A DNA stretch of 64,000 nt from Dyella sp. C11. Its GTDB lineage: Bacteria > Pseudomonadota > Gammaproteobacteria > Xanthomonadales > Rhodanobacteraceae. Where the stretch lies: the NCBI RefSeq assembly GCF_003121485.1, contig NZ_QAVX01000008.1, positions 112,945-176,944 on the forward strand, given 5' to 3'. A program made the translations under genes and the position numbers. Of the stretch, positions 8,199 to 18,446 are shown one piece after another (the first letter of the stretch is position 1; each line of letters opens with the position of its first letter). The notes below the pieces were generated by a model, which worked only from the letters and a program-made list of their open reading frames with translations, was not told the DNA's origin and made no database searches.

Positions 8199-8224
8199 TG
8201 GCACTCACCTCTCGGGAGTGCTAA
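8198..8224. promoter_or_regulatory. CIRCE operator (HrcA binding site)
   Basis: TTGGCACTC, nine bases, GAGTGCTAA: the classic CIRCE inverted repeat with one change in the left arm (consensus TTAGCACTC). It lies about 70 bases before the groES start. HrcA itself is not in this window. Confidence 0.93.
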
Positions 8225-8294
8225 CAGCGCCACCAGGCGCCGCTCCGGGGTCCGAATCCGTGTTCACCCATCCAACAAAAGCTGGAGCCCACCC

Positions 8295-8588
8295 ATGAGC
8301 AAACTGCGTCCGCTGCACGATCGCGTCATCGTCAAGCGCCTCGAAGAAGAGCGCGTCTCCGCTGGCGGCATCGTCATCCCCGACAGCGCCACCGAAAAGC
8401 CGACCCGCGGCAAGGTCATCGCTGCCGGTGCCGGCCGCATCCTGGAAGACGGCAAGGTCCGCCCGATGTCTGTGAAGGAAGGCGACACCGTGCTGTTCGG
8501 CAAGTACGCCGGCCAGGAAATCAAGATCGACGGCGAAGAGCTGGTCTTCCTGAAGGAAGACGACATCGTGGCTGTCATCGAAGGCTGA
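8295..8588 (+). CDS. groES: Co-chaperonin GroES
   Basis: The 97-residue protein matches GroES throughout: [16 protein letters not shown] at the start, the mobile loop ([18 protein letters not shown]), then GKVIAAGAG and [16 protein letters not shown] at the end. It caps the GroEL cylinder during ATP-driven folding in the cytoplasm. It is first in the groESL operon, 105 bases before groEL. Expression should be heat-inducible through the sigma-32-type promoter and repressed by HrcA at CIRCE. Confidence 0.98.
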   Translation: MSKLRPLHDRVIVKRLEEERVSAGGIVIPDSATEKPTRGKVIAAGAGRILEDGKVRPMSVKEGDTVLFGKYAGQEIKIDGEELVFLKEDDIVAVIEG

Positions 8589-8681
8589 TCTCGACAAGCG
8601 GGCACGGCTGTAGCGCGATAGCCGCGCTTGTTGGCCCGAAAGATCAAGATCAAATCCCCATTCTTATTTCAAAATTTTTGA

Positions 8682-10337
<1,656 letters not shown>

Positions 10338-10367
10338 GTCCACGCCTTCCAGGCACCGCAACACCCG

Positions 10368-10398
10368 AAAACCCCGCCTTGTGCGGGGTTTTCTTTTT
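10368..10398 (+). terminator. Intrinsic terminator of groESL
   Basis: AAAACCCCGC, loop CTTGT, GCGGGGTTTT, then CTTTTT. It has a strong GC stem with a T-tract 30 bases after groEL. Confidence 0.92.
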
Positions 10399-10608
10399 CC
10401 TGCGAAAAAACCTCAAGAAATATCGCCGGATCATTTCCGTTTTCGCCCGGTGGCACGTCTTAACTCTTGTCACAGTCACCATGCGGGTCGGCACGCCTTG
10501 AACGAACGGAATCTTCAGCCCGGGGAGGAACCCCTGGATGCCGATCTGGTGTTCGCAGCTAGCGGCTGCGCCTATGCGGCGCAACGCTCCCTGGAGCGCG
10601 AACTTCGG

Positions 10609-11634
10609 ATGGCAGGGTCACCGGCCCCGCATGTGTCTGGACAACGGGAGAGAAGCGCCAGGGACGGCAAACCCTTTTTTTCCCTGTGGTGGCGATCCAT
10701 TCGTCATCGCACCGACTGGACCGGGCCGATGGGTCAGCGCATGTGGATGGGCATGAAGTACGCCGCGCGCGCGCTGGGTAGCCCGGTGCGTCATCACGCG
10801 TATCTGTCCTTCCTCGATTCGCACCCGCTGTTGCGCGCCTGCGTAATGCATGACCCTCGCTTGCAGGAGCGTTACCAGCATCGTTTCGTGAATCGCCGCT
10901 GGCATCGCACGGATCGCCTGGGCGCCCTGCAGTCGCACTACCGCCTGTTGCTGGAACGCTGGCCGCCGGCCCTGTTCGAAGCCGTGTACGCGCAGGGCAA
11001 CGCCATGCTTGGCACGCTGCATCTTCGTGATGGCAGCCGCCTGCGTCTTCGCATGCGGCCTTCCATCGCCATGGGTTGCGAAGGCGAGCTGGCCATCGAA
11101 CTGACGGACGCGCAGGACGTCATGCTCTATCGCATGGTGATGACCCTGGTGGACGACGACACCCTGGCCATTGGCTGCATGCAGGGCCCCAACGGCGTCG
11201 ACGCCCGCGAACGCGTGCGCGAACTCACCCGCAACATGCACGGCATGCGCCCGAAGCACCTGCTGCTCGTGCTGGCGTATGCCTTTGCCGGCCAGTGCGG
11301 CCTGCGTCGCATCGTGGCGGTGGGCAACGTTGCCCACCCCTTGCAGGGCCGTACGCGCCTGTTTTCCGACTACGATGCGTACTGGATGGAGCAGGGCGGC
11401 ATGCTTACCGCCGAAGGCTGGTTTGCGCTGCCGAACGCGCTGCATCACCGGCGCGAAGAGGAATGGGAAAGCAAGCGCCGCGCACAGTTCCGCCGGCGTG
11501 CCGACCTGCGCTGGGAGGCCGTGCAGATGTTGAACGAGGCCATGCGTCCGGTGCCATGGTGGCGCGACATGGTTCAGGCGCAGGCGGAGATAGAATCATC
11601 GCCGCCGCTCCCCGACGTCACCAGGGCAGCCTAG
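10609..11634 (+). CDS. DUF535 (VirK/YbjX family) protein, copy 1
   Basis: The 341-residue protein has the DUF535 core: FLDSHPLLRACVMHDPRLQE, then RFVNRRW, GNAMLGTLHLRDGSRLRL, LAIGCMQGP, RELTRNMHGMRPKHLL and YDAYWMEQGG. The family is tied to LPS modification, virulence and antimicrobial-peptide resistance in enterobacteria, but has no known enzymatic activity. The ATG at 10609 gives a length close to the second copy at 31614; the frame is open upstream into groEL. Its TAG overlaps the GTG of the ECF sigma gene (TAGTG), so the two are probably cotranscribed. It is about 35-40% identical by eye to the copy at 31614-32531. Confidence 0.8.
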   Translation: MAGSPAPHVSGQRERSARDGKPFFSLWWRSIRHRTDWTGPMGQRMWMGMKYAARALGSPVRHHAYLSFLDSHPLLRACVMHDPRLQERYQHRFVNRRWHRTDRLGALQSHYRLLLERWPPALFEAVYAQGNAMLGTLHLRDGSRLRLRMRPSIAMGCEGELAIELTDAQDVMLYRMVMTLVDDDTLAIGCMQGPNGVDARERVRELTRNMHGMRPKHLLLVLAYAFAGQCGLRRIVAVGNVAHPLQGRTRLFSDYDAYWMEQGGMLTAEGWFALPNALHHRREEEWESKRRAQFRRRADLRWEAVQMLNEAMRPVPWWRDMVQAQAEIESSPPLPDVTRAA

Positions 11635-12188
11635 TGGACAAACCCATCCGTGCGCCCGCTCCGGCAGGCGTGAACATCGACCCGGCGTACGCCATGCGCA
11701 TCGCGGATTTGTTCCGCGACCACAATCGCGCGCTCGTGGCGTTCCTCCAGTGCCGCCTGAACTCGCTGTCCGATGCTCAGGAAGTGGCGCAGGAGGCCTA
11801 TGTGCGCCTGGTGACGATGGACAAGCCCGAGCAGGTGGAGTCGCTGCGCGCGTACCTGTTCCGCATTGCGTCGAACCTGGCCGTGGACCGCCTGCGCGCG
11901 CGCCAGGTGCGTGCGGACAACCCGCTCGACATACCCGACGATGACCTGCACCTGGCGCCGATCCCCGAGCGCCACGTGCACGCCACCGGGCAATTGCAGG
12001 CGCTGGTTGCCGCCGTGCGCGAACTGCCGGCCAAGACTGCCCGCGCGTTTGTCATGCACGTCATCGACGGCTGCGAAGTAAGTGCGATTGCACGGGCCAT
12101 GAAGATCAGCGAGCGCATGGTGCGCTATCACGTCGCCCACGCCCTGGCGCATTGCCGGGCGCGGGTGGACGAACCGGAGATGCCATGA
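11634..12188 (+). CDS. FecI-like ECF sigma factor
   Basis: The 184-residue protein has sigma region 2 (LFRDHNRALVAFLQCRLNS, AQEVAQEAYVRL, LRAYLFRIASNLAVDRLRAR) and a region 4 helix-turn-helix (LPAKTARAFVMHVIDGCEV, SAIARAMKISERMVRYHVAHAL), the FecI layout. GTG at 11634 is chosen because AGGG lies a few bases upstream and it overlaps the previous stop; ATG at 11692 is an alternative. It precedes fecR (ATGA overlap) and a TonB receptor with an STN domain, so it should switch on that receptor when the ligand is bound. Confidence 0.88.
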   Translation: MDKPIRAPAPAGVNIDPAYAMRIADLFRDHNRALVAFLQCRLNSLSDAQEVAQEAYVRLVTMDKPEQVESLRAYLFRIASNLAVDRLRARQVRADNPLDIPDDDLHLAPIPERHVHATGQLQALVAAVRELPAKTARAFVMHVIDGCEVSAIARAMKISERMVRYHVAHALAHCRARVDEPEMP

Positions 12189-13171
12189 TGGCCAAGAACG
12201 AACAGAACCTGCGCGTCGCCGCCGACTGGTGGATGCGATTGCGCGATCCCGCTGCCACGAAACGGACGACCCAGCAGTGGCTTGCCTGGACCGACGAAGA
12301 CGCCAGTCACCTCGATGCCTTCGAACGCGTGACCGAACTGGCCACCCGCCTGCATTCGCTGGGTGACGTGACGCGTGAACGCTTGCTGGCGGAATTCGCG
12401 CCAGCGCAGATCCGCTCCCGCCGGGCATGGCTGCCGATGGCCGCTGCGGCAGCGGCGGTACTGGTGATTGCGGGCTACGTGGGCTGGCACGCCATGTCGA
12501 ACCCTGCAACGTCGCAAAGCTACGCCAGCGCCGTCGGTGCGCAGCGCAGCGTGACGCTGGATGACGGCACCCGCGTGACGCTGGGCGGCGCCACGCGCCT
12601 TGTCACCCACTACAGCCGGAACCGGCGCCAGGTGGAGCTGGCCGATGGCGAAGCGTATTTCGAAGTGGTGCACGACGCGTCGCGTCCCTTCGAAGTGCGC
12701 GCGGGTGATGTGACCATCGAGGACATCGGCACCGCCTTCAATGTTCGCCGCACCGGGCAGTACGTCACCGTCGCCATGGCCGAAGGCCGGGTGCGTGTGG
12801 CCGACAACAAGGGCGGAGCGAACAACAGCCTCGAAGCGGTGGCAGGCCAGTCGGTGATCTTCGATCCATCGCGCTCGATCATGAACGTGGTGACCAGTGA
12901 CCCCGCCAGCGCGGCCGCGTGGCGCAATGCGCGGCTGGAATTCGACAACGAGCCGCTCTCGGTGGTGGTGGCGAATATCAACCGCTATCGTGCCCAGCCG
13001 CTGCGCATTGCCGACAACGACCTGCGCTCGCTCACCTTCACCGGCACCGTGAAGACCGATGCCATCGACGACTGGCTGCATGCGTTGCCGCAGGTGCTGC
13101 CCTTGCAGGTGAGCGAGGCGGGCGGCCAGACCGTGTTGTCGGACGCACGACGCACACCGGAGCCGCGTTGA
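12185..13171 (+). CDS. FecR-family anti-sigma/transmembrane sensor
   Basis: The 328-residue protein has an N-terminal cytoplasmic DUF4880-type region (AADWWMRLRDPAATKRTTQQWLAW), one membrane helix around residues 83-105 (PMAAAAAAVLVIAGYVGWHAM) and a periplasmic FecR domain (RSVTLDDGTRVTLGGATRL, AYFEVVHDASRPFEVRAGD) ending in a C-terminal STN-like fold (LEFDNEPLSVVVANINRY). It passes the occupancy of the outer-membrane receptor to the sigma factor. Its start overlaps the sigma-factor stop by four bases. Confidence 0.92.
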   Translation: MMAKNEQNLRVAADWWMRLRDPAATKRTTQQWLAWTDEDASHLDAFERVTELATRLHSLGDVTRERLLAEFAPAQIRSRRAWLPMAAAAAAVLVIAGYVGWHAMSNPATSQSYASAVGAQRSVTLDDGTRVTLGGATRLVTHYSRNRRQVELADGEAYFEVVHDASRPFEVRAGDVTIEDIGTAFNVRRTGQYVTVAMAEGRVRVADNKGGANNSLEAVAGQSVIFDPSRSIMNVVTSDPASAAAWRNARLEFDNEPLSVVVANINRYRAQPLRIADNDLRSLTFTGTVKTDAIDDWLHALPQVLPLQVSEAGGQTVLSDARRTPEPR

Positions 13172-13288
13172 TCGGCCTGATGCCAGGGAAGGCCTGCCGA
13201 CAGAAATCGTTTACACAGTGCGGGTGACGACACAACCCGCGTCCCGCATGTCACACTCGCGGTTTTCGCTCGGGGCGACGCGAATGCC

Positions 13289-15691
13289 ATGAGGAAGGGT
13301 GCGAAGCTGCTGCTGTCGGGCGGCCTGTCGATGTCGGTTTGCCTGGCGGTGCCGGGCAGCTGTGTCGCGGCTGCGCGCCTGGTGCAGGATGCTTCCGCCG
13401 AATCCTCGCGCTTCGATTTCGCCATTCCCGCGCAGCCCCTCGCCACGGCACTGATTGCCTTCGGCAAGCAGGCCAACGTGCAGGTGCTTACCGCCGGCTG
13501 CACCATCGTGCGTTTTCGTTCGCTCGGGGCCACCGGCAACCTTACCGCGCCGGCAGCGTTGTCCAGGCTGCTGGAAGGTACGGGACTGGTCTACGAGTTC
13601 ACCGAAAAGGGCACGGTCGTGGTGACGCTGCCCGAGCGGCCGGCGAAAAACGGCGCACCTCCCGCGCCACGCCCGGACGTGAAGGAGCTGACGGCCGTGG
13701 AGGCCAATGCGTTGCTGGGACGCGACGTGGGCTTCAAGGCGTCGCTCACCAGCGTGGGCTCGCGCAACGACGCCGAACTCATCGACGTGCCGCAGTCGGT
13801 CAGCGTGGTGACACGCGAGCTGATGGATTCGCAGCAGGCGCTGTCGGTGGAAGACGCCGTGCGCAATGTGGCGGGCGTGGCCTTTGTCGAAGGGTCCGAC
13901 GGCTTGCCGTTGTTCCAGATCCGCGGCTTCTACACCGGCAATGGCTTGATCGACGGCATGCCCAACAGCAGCGCCGGTTCGGGCGATTTTCCGCCGCTGA
14001 TCGGGCTGGAGCGCGTGGAAGTGATCAAGGGGCCTCAGTCCATCCTTGGCGACTCCACCGGCAACAGCTTCGGCGGGCTCGTCAACGTCACCACCAAGCA
14101 GCCGCAAAGCACGCCCGTCCGCGAGATCAGTTACTCGGTGGGCGAACAAGGCCAGGCGCAGGCCGGCCTGGACATGACGGGCCCGCTCGGCCACGTGTCC
14201 GGGCTCACCTATCGCCTGGTCGTGTCGGGTGACTACGCCGACCGCACGCCGCAGGGCTACCGCAATCGTCGCAGCGGCTACCTGGCGCCGTCGGTGGGCT
14301 GGTATGGCACGAGCACGCAACTGGTGGTGGGCGTGCAGCGCATCCTCAATCGCCTGCCGATGCCCGATCACGTGGTGCTGCTGGGCGACACGTTGTCCAC
14401 CGCCACGCCGTTCGGGCTGCTGACCGGCAACGAATACGACTACGCCAACTACCAGACCAACCGTCTCTACTACCTGCTCGACCAGCAGCTGGGCGATGCG
14501 TGGACATGGCGCAGCCGCGGCCAGTACGTGCAGCAGCAGAACGACATGCAGAGCTGGACGCTCTACAACCCCACCCTCATGGGCAACGTGTCGCCGTACG
14601 CGGAGGCTTACCGCTATAGCGATACGTACTACTCGTTCCAGAACGACTTCATCCGCGTGTTCGGCACGGGCCCGGTGACGCACACGGTGACGCTTGGCAT
14701 GGACTACTCGCGGTCGCGCGTGGGCCACACCGACGACTACTGGCACGAGTACAACAACGGCGTCTACAACGTGTTCAGCGATGCCGCGTTGCCGAGGGTG
14801 TCGGCGGTGGTGCAGCCGGCGGACAACGTGCCGCTGTCGGGCACGCCGTGGTCGGTGGACAACGGACTGTTCCTGCAGGATCAGCTGTCACTTGGCGAGC
14901 GCTGGGACATGCTGCTTGCGCTGCGCCGTTCGGCGTATGAAGTGTCGACCACCGATGCCCAGGGCAACCCATGGGCACCCCGTCGAAACAAGTGGGTGCC
15001 CAACGCCGGTATCGTCTACAAGCTTACGTCGGACATCGCGTTGTACAGCGGCACCAGCAACGGCTTCCAGCCGCTGTCGTATCTCGGTGAGAACGGCAGG
15101 CCGCTCGTGCCTGCCTTGTCGCGCCAGGTGGAAGCCGGGGCCAAGTTCAACCTGCTGCAGGAGCAGGCGTGGCTGACGGTATCGCTGTACCGCATCATGC
15201 TCGACCACAGTTATCTGTTTCTGGAAGAACTGCCCAACTTCGCCAGCCTTGGGCCGGGGCAGACCAACCGGGGCGTGGAAGTGGAGTTCGCCGGGCGCGT
15301 GGCACCGGGCCTGGATATCACCAGCAGCTACACCAACGCGCAGATCAGCAATCACGACGGTACGCAGCCCACCGGCGCGCCGCGCCAGCGATTCAACCTT
15401 TGGGCGAGTTACTGGTTCCAGGGGAACGCGCTTCAAGGGTGGGGCGTTGCCGGTGGCATACAGGCACGCAGCCGTTCACTCGGCCAGAGCGTGGACTACT
15501 CCACGTATTACCCGTCGCCGGGCCAGGCGGAAATCGATGCCAACGTGTCGTACCGCGCCGATCGCTGGCGCATGACACTGGGCGTGAAGAACCTGCTGGG
15601 ACGCGATTTGTACGCCAGCGACTTCAACGAGACTTTCGTGCCGCTGCGCACGCGCCGCAGCGTGATGCTCTCGGGCACCTACGATTTCTGA
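13289..15691 (+). CDS. TonB-dependent siderophore receptor with N-terminal signalling (STN) domain
   Basis: The 800-residue protein has a signal peptide, an STN domain (FDFAIPAQPLATALIAFGKQ to residue about 110), a plug with TonB-box region, DVPQSVSVVTRELMD and VEVIKGPQSILGDSTG, and a 22-strand barrel ending in TYDF with terminal Phe. This is the transducer class exemplified by FecA and FpvA. With the preceding sigma factor and FecR it forms a complete cell-surface signalling unit. The sequence resembles the FhuE/ferrichrome type, but the ligand cannot be told. The 117-base gap before it should carry the FecI-dependent promoter. Confidence 0.93.
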   Translation: MRKGAKLLLSGGLSMSVCLAVPGSCVAAARLVQDASAESSRFDFAIPAQPLATALIAFGKQANVQVLTAGCTIVRFRSLGATGNLTAPAALSRLLEGTGLVYEFTEKGTVVVTLPERPAKNGAPPAPRPDVKELTAVEANALLGRDVGFKASLTSVGSRNDAELIDVPQSVSVVTRELMDSQQALSVEDAVRNVAGVAFVEGSDGLPLFQIRGFYTGNGLIDGMPNSSAGSGDFPPLIGLERVEVIKGPQSILGDSTGNSFGGLVNVTTKQPQSTPVREISYSVGEQGQAQAGLDMTGPLGHVSGLTYRLVVSGDYADRTPQGYRNRRSGYLAPSVGWYGTSTQLVVGVQRILNRLPMPDHVVLLGDTLSTATPFGLLTGNEYDYANYQTNRLYYLLDQQLGDAWTWRSRGQYVQQQNDMQSWTLYNPTLMGNVSPYAEAYRYSDTYYSFQNDFIRVFGTGPVTHTVTLGMDYSRSRVGHTDDYWHEYNNGVYNVFSDAALPRVSAVVQPADNVPLSGTPWSVDNGLFLQDQLSLGERWDMLLALRRSAYEVSTTDAQGNPWAPRRNKWVPNAGIVYKLTSDIALYSGTSNGFQPLSYLGENGRPLVPALSRQVEAGAKFNLLQEQAWLTVSLYRIMLDHSYLFLEELPNFASLGPGQTNRGVEVEFAGRVAPGLDITSSYTNAQISNHDGTQPTGAPRQRFNLWASYWFQGNALQGWGVAGGIQARSRSLGQSVDYSTYYPSPGQAEIDANVSYRADRWRMTLGVKNLLGRDLYASDFNETFVPLRTRRSVMLSGTYDF

Positions 15692-15702
15692 CGGGCATGA
15701 AA

Positions 15703-15728
15703 AACCCCGGGAGTTGCCTCCCGGGGTT
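15703..15728. terminator. Bidirectional terminator between the receptor and the small secreted protein
   Basis: AACCCCGGGAG, loop TTGC, CTCCCGGGGTT. On the minus strand it continues into TTTTT, so it best serves the minus-strand gene at 15754 and is a stem without a T-tract for the receptor. Confidence 0.85.
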
Positions 15729-15753
15729 GCAGGTTCACGTCGTGCGTTGCGTT

Positions 15754-16047
15754 TTACTGCTTGGGCGTGGCCGGTGCGCCGGCATCCGTCTTGGTCGCGT
15801 CGGTCTTGGTGGCGTCAGTGGCGCCTGCCTTGGCCTTGTGGCTGCTGTGCTTGGTCGCCTTGTGCGCCGTATCGCCGGCCTTGGTGGCGGCGGTGTCGGT
15901 CGCCTTGGTCGCGTCCTTCGCTGCCGTACCCGTCGTGGTCGCGCTGGCTTCGGCCTTGGCGGCTGGCGCGGCGTCCTGCGCAAAAACCGGGGCGGCGAGC
16001 ACGGAAGCAGCGGTGACGAAGAGAGCGGCAAGCATGGTCTTACGCAT
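15754..16047 (-). CDS. Secreted Ala/Thr/Lys-rich low-complexity protein
   Basis: The 97-residue protein begins with a clear signal peptide (MRKTMLAALFVTAASVLAAP, cleavage after VFA) followed by about 73 residues of alanine, threonine, lysine and aspartate in near-repeats (KATDTAATKAGDTAHKATKH, then DATKTDATKTDAG). There is no cysteine or fold signature. GGAGG nine bases before the ATG supports the start. It is likely periplasmic or secreted, natively disordered and positively charged. Similar short proteins are common in xanthomonads with no assigned function. A terminator follows directly, so it is a single-gene unit. Confidence 0.8.
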   Translation of the reverse strand: MRKTMLAALFVTAASVLAAPVFAQDAAPAAKAEASATTTGTAAKDATKATDTAATKAGDTAHKATKHSSHKAKAGATDATKTDATKTDAGAPATPKQ

Positions 16048-16290
16048 GAGGTAAACCTCCAGTGTGGGAATGCCAGCGAAGGCGTTGCTTCGTGGCTGGG
16101 ATCCACGCTAAGCGCACATCGCCTTACCGAACCTGAACGAAACCGGCTCGCTTTAGCGCGCAGTTAGGACGCTGAATCCACGTTATTTCGTCCCCGCGAA
16201 AACGCTTTCGTGCCGCTTGAAAACCTTCGCAACCGGCGCCCGTGCTCATTCTGTTTGGACGTCCATTTGCTTCGACAGCGCCGGAGTGCG

Positions 16291-18189
16291 TCACTGATGG
16301 GCGCCGGTGTATTCGGCTTCACCCGTGGGAACAAGCGGCGCGTCATCCAGCACGCCGGCCGTTTGCACCGCCGCCTTGGGCAGCAGGCCATCGAGTTTGC
16401 CCTTCATGCGGAGCAGGGCGATGTTGGCCAAGTCGTCGTCTTCCTGCTGTTCGGAGTTGTCCTCCGCTTCCGGTGCGGCGCCGGGCGCGCGGGTGAGTGC
16501 GGCGAGCTGCGGCGCTATCACCTGGGTGAGCGCGAAGTACGCGTCGTCATGCACGCCGGCCTGTTCCAGCAGGCGGCCCGGCAGCATCCACGACGCCAGC
16601 GACTCCCGCTTCGCCGTCATGGGATTGCGCGGGTCCACCAGCAGCCACGTGCCCGCCTGGCTCAACATGCCTTTGCCGTCCACGAAACCGGTGGTGTTGT
16701 AGGTATCGGTGAGTGCGGGCAGGTGATCGCCGTAGAACAGCAGCAAGGTGGGCCGTTCGCGGTGCGACAGCAGCTCGGCGAGCCGGCCCAGTTCCTGATC
16801 GGCGTGGCGCATGTGGTACAGGTAGTTTTGCAGTTCCAGCTTGTTCTTGCCGGTGACGCCGTCGGGCACGGCAATGGCATCGCGTTCGGCGGCGTTGGCG
16901 GGCGGCACATCGTAAGGGCCGTGCGCTTCGATGCTGATCGCGAACAGGAACTGCGGAGGTCCCGCGTTCTTCAGCTGCGCCATGATTTCATCGGTCATGG
17001 CGCTGTCGGCCATGTACTGGCCGTCCATGGGTGCGTTCGCGGGAAACGATGCGCGCGACACGAAGCGATCGAAGCCGATGGCACGGAACGCCGTGGTGCG
17101 GTTCCAGAAACCCGGGTCGTTGCCATGCAGCGCAATGGTTTCGTACCCATGCGAACGCAGCACGCGCACCATGCTTGGCACGACCTTGTGGTTCATCTGC
17201 AGATACGGAAATTGCAGGTCGTCGAAGTAACGCAGCGACAATCCCGTCAGCACCTCGAATTCGGTGCGGATGGTGCCGCCGCCGTAGGTGGGTACGTGCA
17301 GCGGTCCGCTTTCGCCCTGCGCGGCGAGTCGATGCAGGTTCGGCGTGAGATCGGCGTGCTCGTAGCCTTTCATGATCGACGGATCGAAGAACGACTCGCT
17401 CTGCACCACCACGATGTCCGGTTCCTCGCCACCGCGCGCCGGCCCCTGGAGACGTTCGCGCAGCGCGGCATCCGACCGGTCGATCAGCTGCTGCGCCGCC
17501 GCGGTATCCGGCTTCTTGCGGCCGTGGCCCTGGTTGAGATGAAACATCATCAGAGAGCTCACCAGCCCTGAATGCTCGGCGGTGGCGCTGGCCGACCACG
17601 GTTCCAGCCACAAATGGTGACCGCCGTAGATCTTCATCCAGCCCGGCATGCCGACCAGCAGGGTGCCGATCAGTGCCATCAAGGCGATGCCGGAAACCAG
17701 CCGCTTGCCGCGCGTGCGTCGTGCGAACATGGGCGGTTCCAAGCGCCAGGCGAGCACGATGATGGCCACGCCCGTTGCCAGCGCGAGATACGGCCAAGGG
17801 CTGGAGGGAAGATAGCTGCCGAGCAGGGGCAGGCCGCCGCGGCGCAATTGGCCGAGCATGCGGAAGTCCGCGGGCATCAGCGGGGTGTTGAGGTTGCTTA
17901 CCTTCAGCGCATTGACGGCATACACCAGCGTCTGCAGCAGAAAGGCCAGGCCAAACGAGAGAAGCACGCGCCGACTCAGCACCAGCAGCAATGCCGCGAG
18001 CAGCAGGCCGGGCAATGCGTTGGCAATCAGGAACGTGGGCTGGCTGAGCGCCTGCAACGGGCTCACGCCCATGCCGCCATCGACCATCCCGGTCAACAGC
18101 GTGAATGCGATGCCCAGCGCGAGAATCAGCGCAAGACGGACGGACATGGAACGCGCGCGCGGCGCGGGTGGAGTCGCTGACATGGTCAT
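16291..18189 (-). CDS. LTA-synthase-family sulfatase-fold phosphoglycerol transferase
   Basis: The 632-residue protein has about five N-terminal membrane segments (residues 20-190) followed by an extracellular sulfatase domain with DIVVVQSESFFDPSIM (metal-binding glutamate region), the catalytic threonine in YGGGTIRTEFEVLTGL, and LLFYGDHLPAL with the metal-binding DH pair. Gram-negative members transfer phosphoglycerol to periplasmic glucans. The start at 18189 has CAGGG upstream and gives a basic cytoplasmic N-terminus; the frame is open to 18330. It is divergent from glnE over 257 bases. Confidence 0.88.
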   Translation of the reverse strand: MTMSATPPAPRARSMSVRLALILALGIAFTLLTGMVDGGMGVSPLQALSQPTFLIANALPGLLLAALLLVLSRRVLLSFGLAFLLQTLVYAVNALKVSNLNTPLMPADFRMLGQLRRGGLPLLGSYLPSSPWPYLALATGVAIIVLAWRLEPPMFARRTRGKRLVSGIALMALIGTLLVGMPGWMKIYGGHHLWLEPWSASATAEHSGLVSSLMMFHLNQGHGRKKPDTAAAQQLIDRSDAALRERLQGPARGGEEPDIVVVQSESFFDPSIMKGYEHADLTPNLHRLAAQGESGPLHVPTYGGGTIRTEFEVLTGLSLRYFDDLQFPYLQMNHKVVPSMVRVLRSHGYETIALHGNDPGFWNRTTAFRAIGFDRFVSRASFPANAPMDGQYMADSAMTDEIMAQLKNAGPPQFLFAISIEAHGPYDVPPANAAERDAIAVPDGVTGKNKLELQNYLYHMRHADQELGRLAELLSHRERPTLLLFYGDHLPALTDTYNTTGFVDGKGMLSQAGTWLLVDPRNPMTAKRESLASWMLPGRLLEQAGVHDDAYFALTQVIAPQLAALTRAPGAAPEAEDNSEQQEDDDLANIALLRMKGKLDGLLPKAAVQTAGVLDDAPLVPTGEAEYTGAHQ

Positions 18190-18446
18190 GGCACCCTGAC
18201 GACGATGGCTGTCATGGCTCGGACACCGGACTGTAAAGACCGGGATCTGAACCAACCGTTGCGTGAGCCTGTTTTTCAGACGGGCGCGCGCTACCCGATG
18301 GCACCACCATGGCAACGCGTGGTGCGTCACGGCGGTGCACGGCCGCGGTAAAGAACCCGGTATCCGGTCATGTACCGGTCATACTCGAACGAAGGGAAAC
18401 ATGTGCGAACGCAGCAGGCAGGCCGCCACTACGGCACAATGATTCG

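Noticed and set aside
13202..13230. FecI-type promoter before the receptor (AGAAAT then 17 bases)
   Set aside because: Only a weak partial match to the fecA -35 element; not enough to list as a feature.
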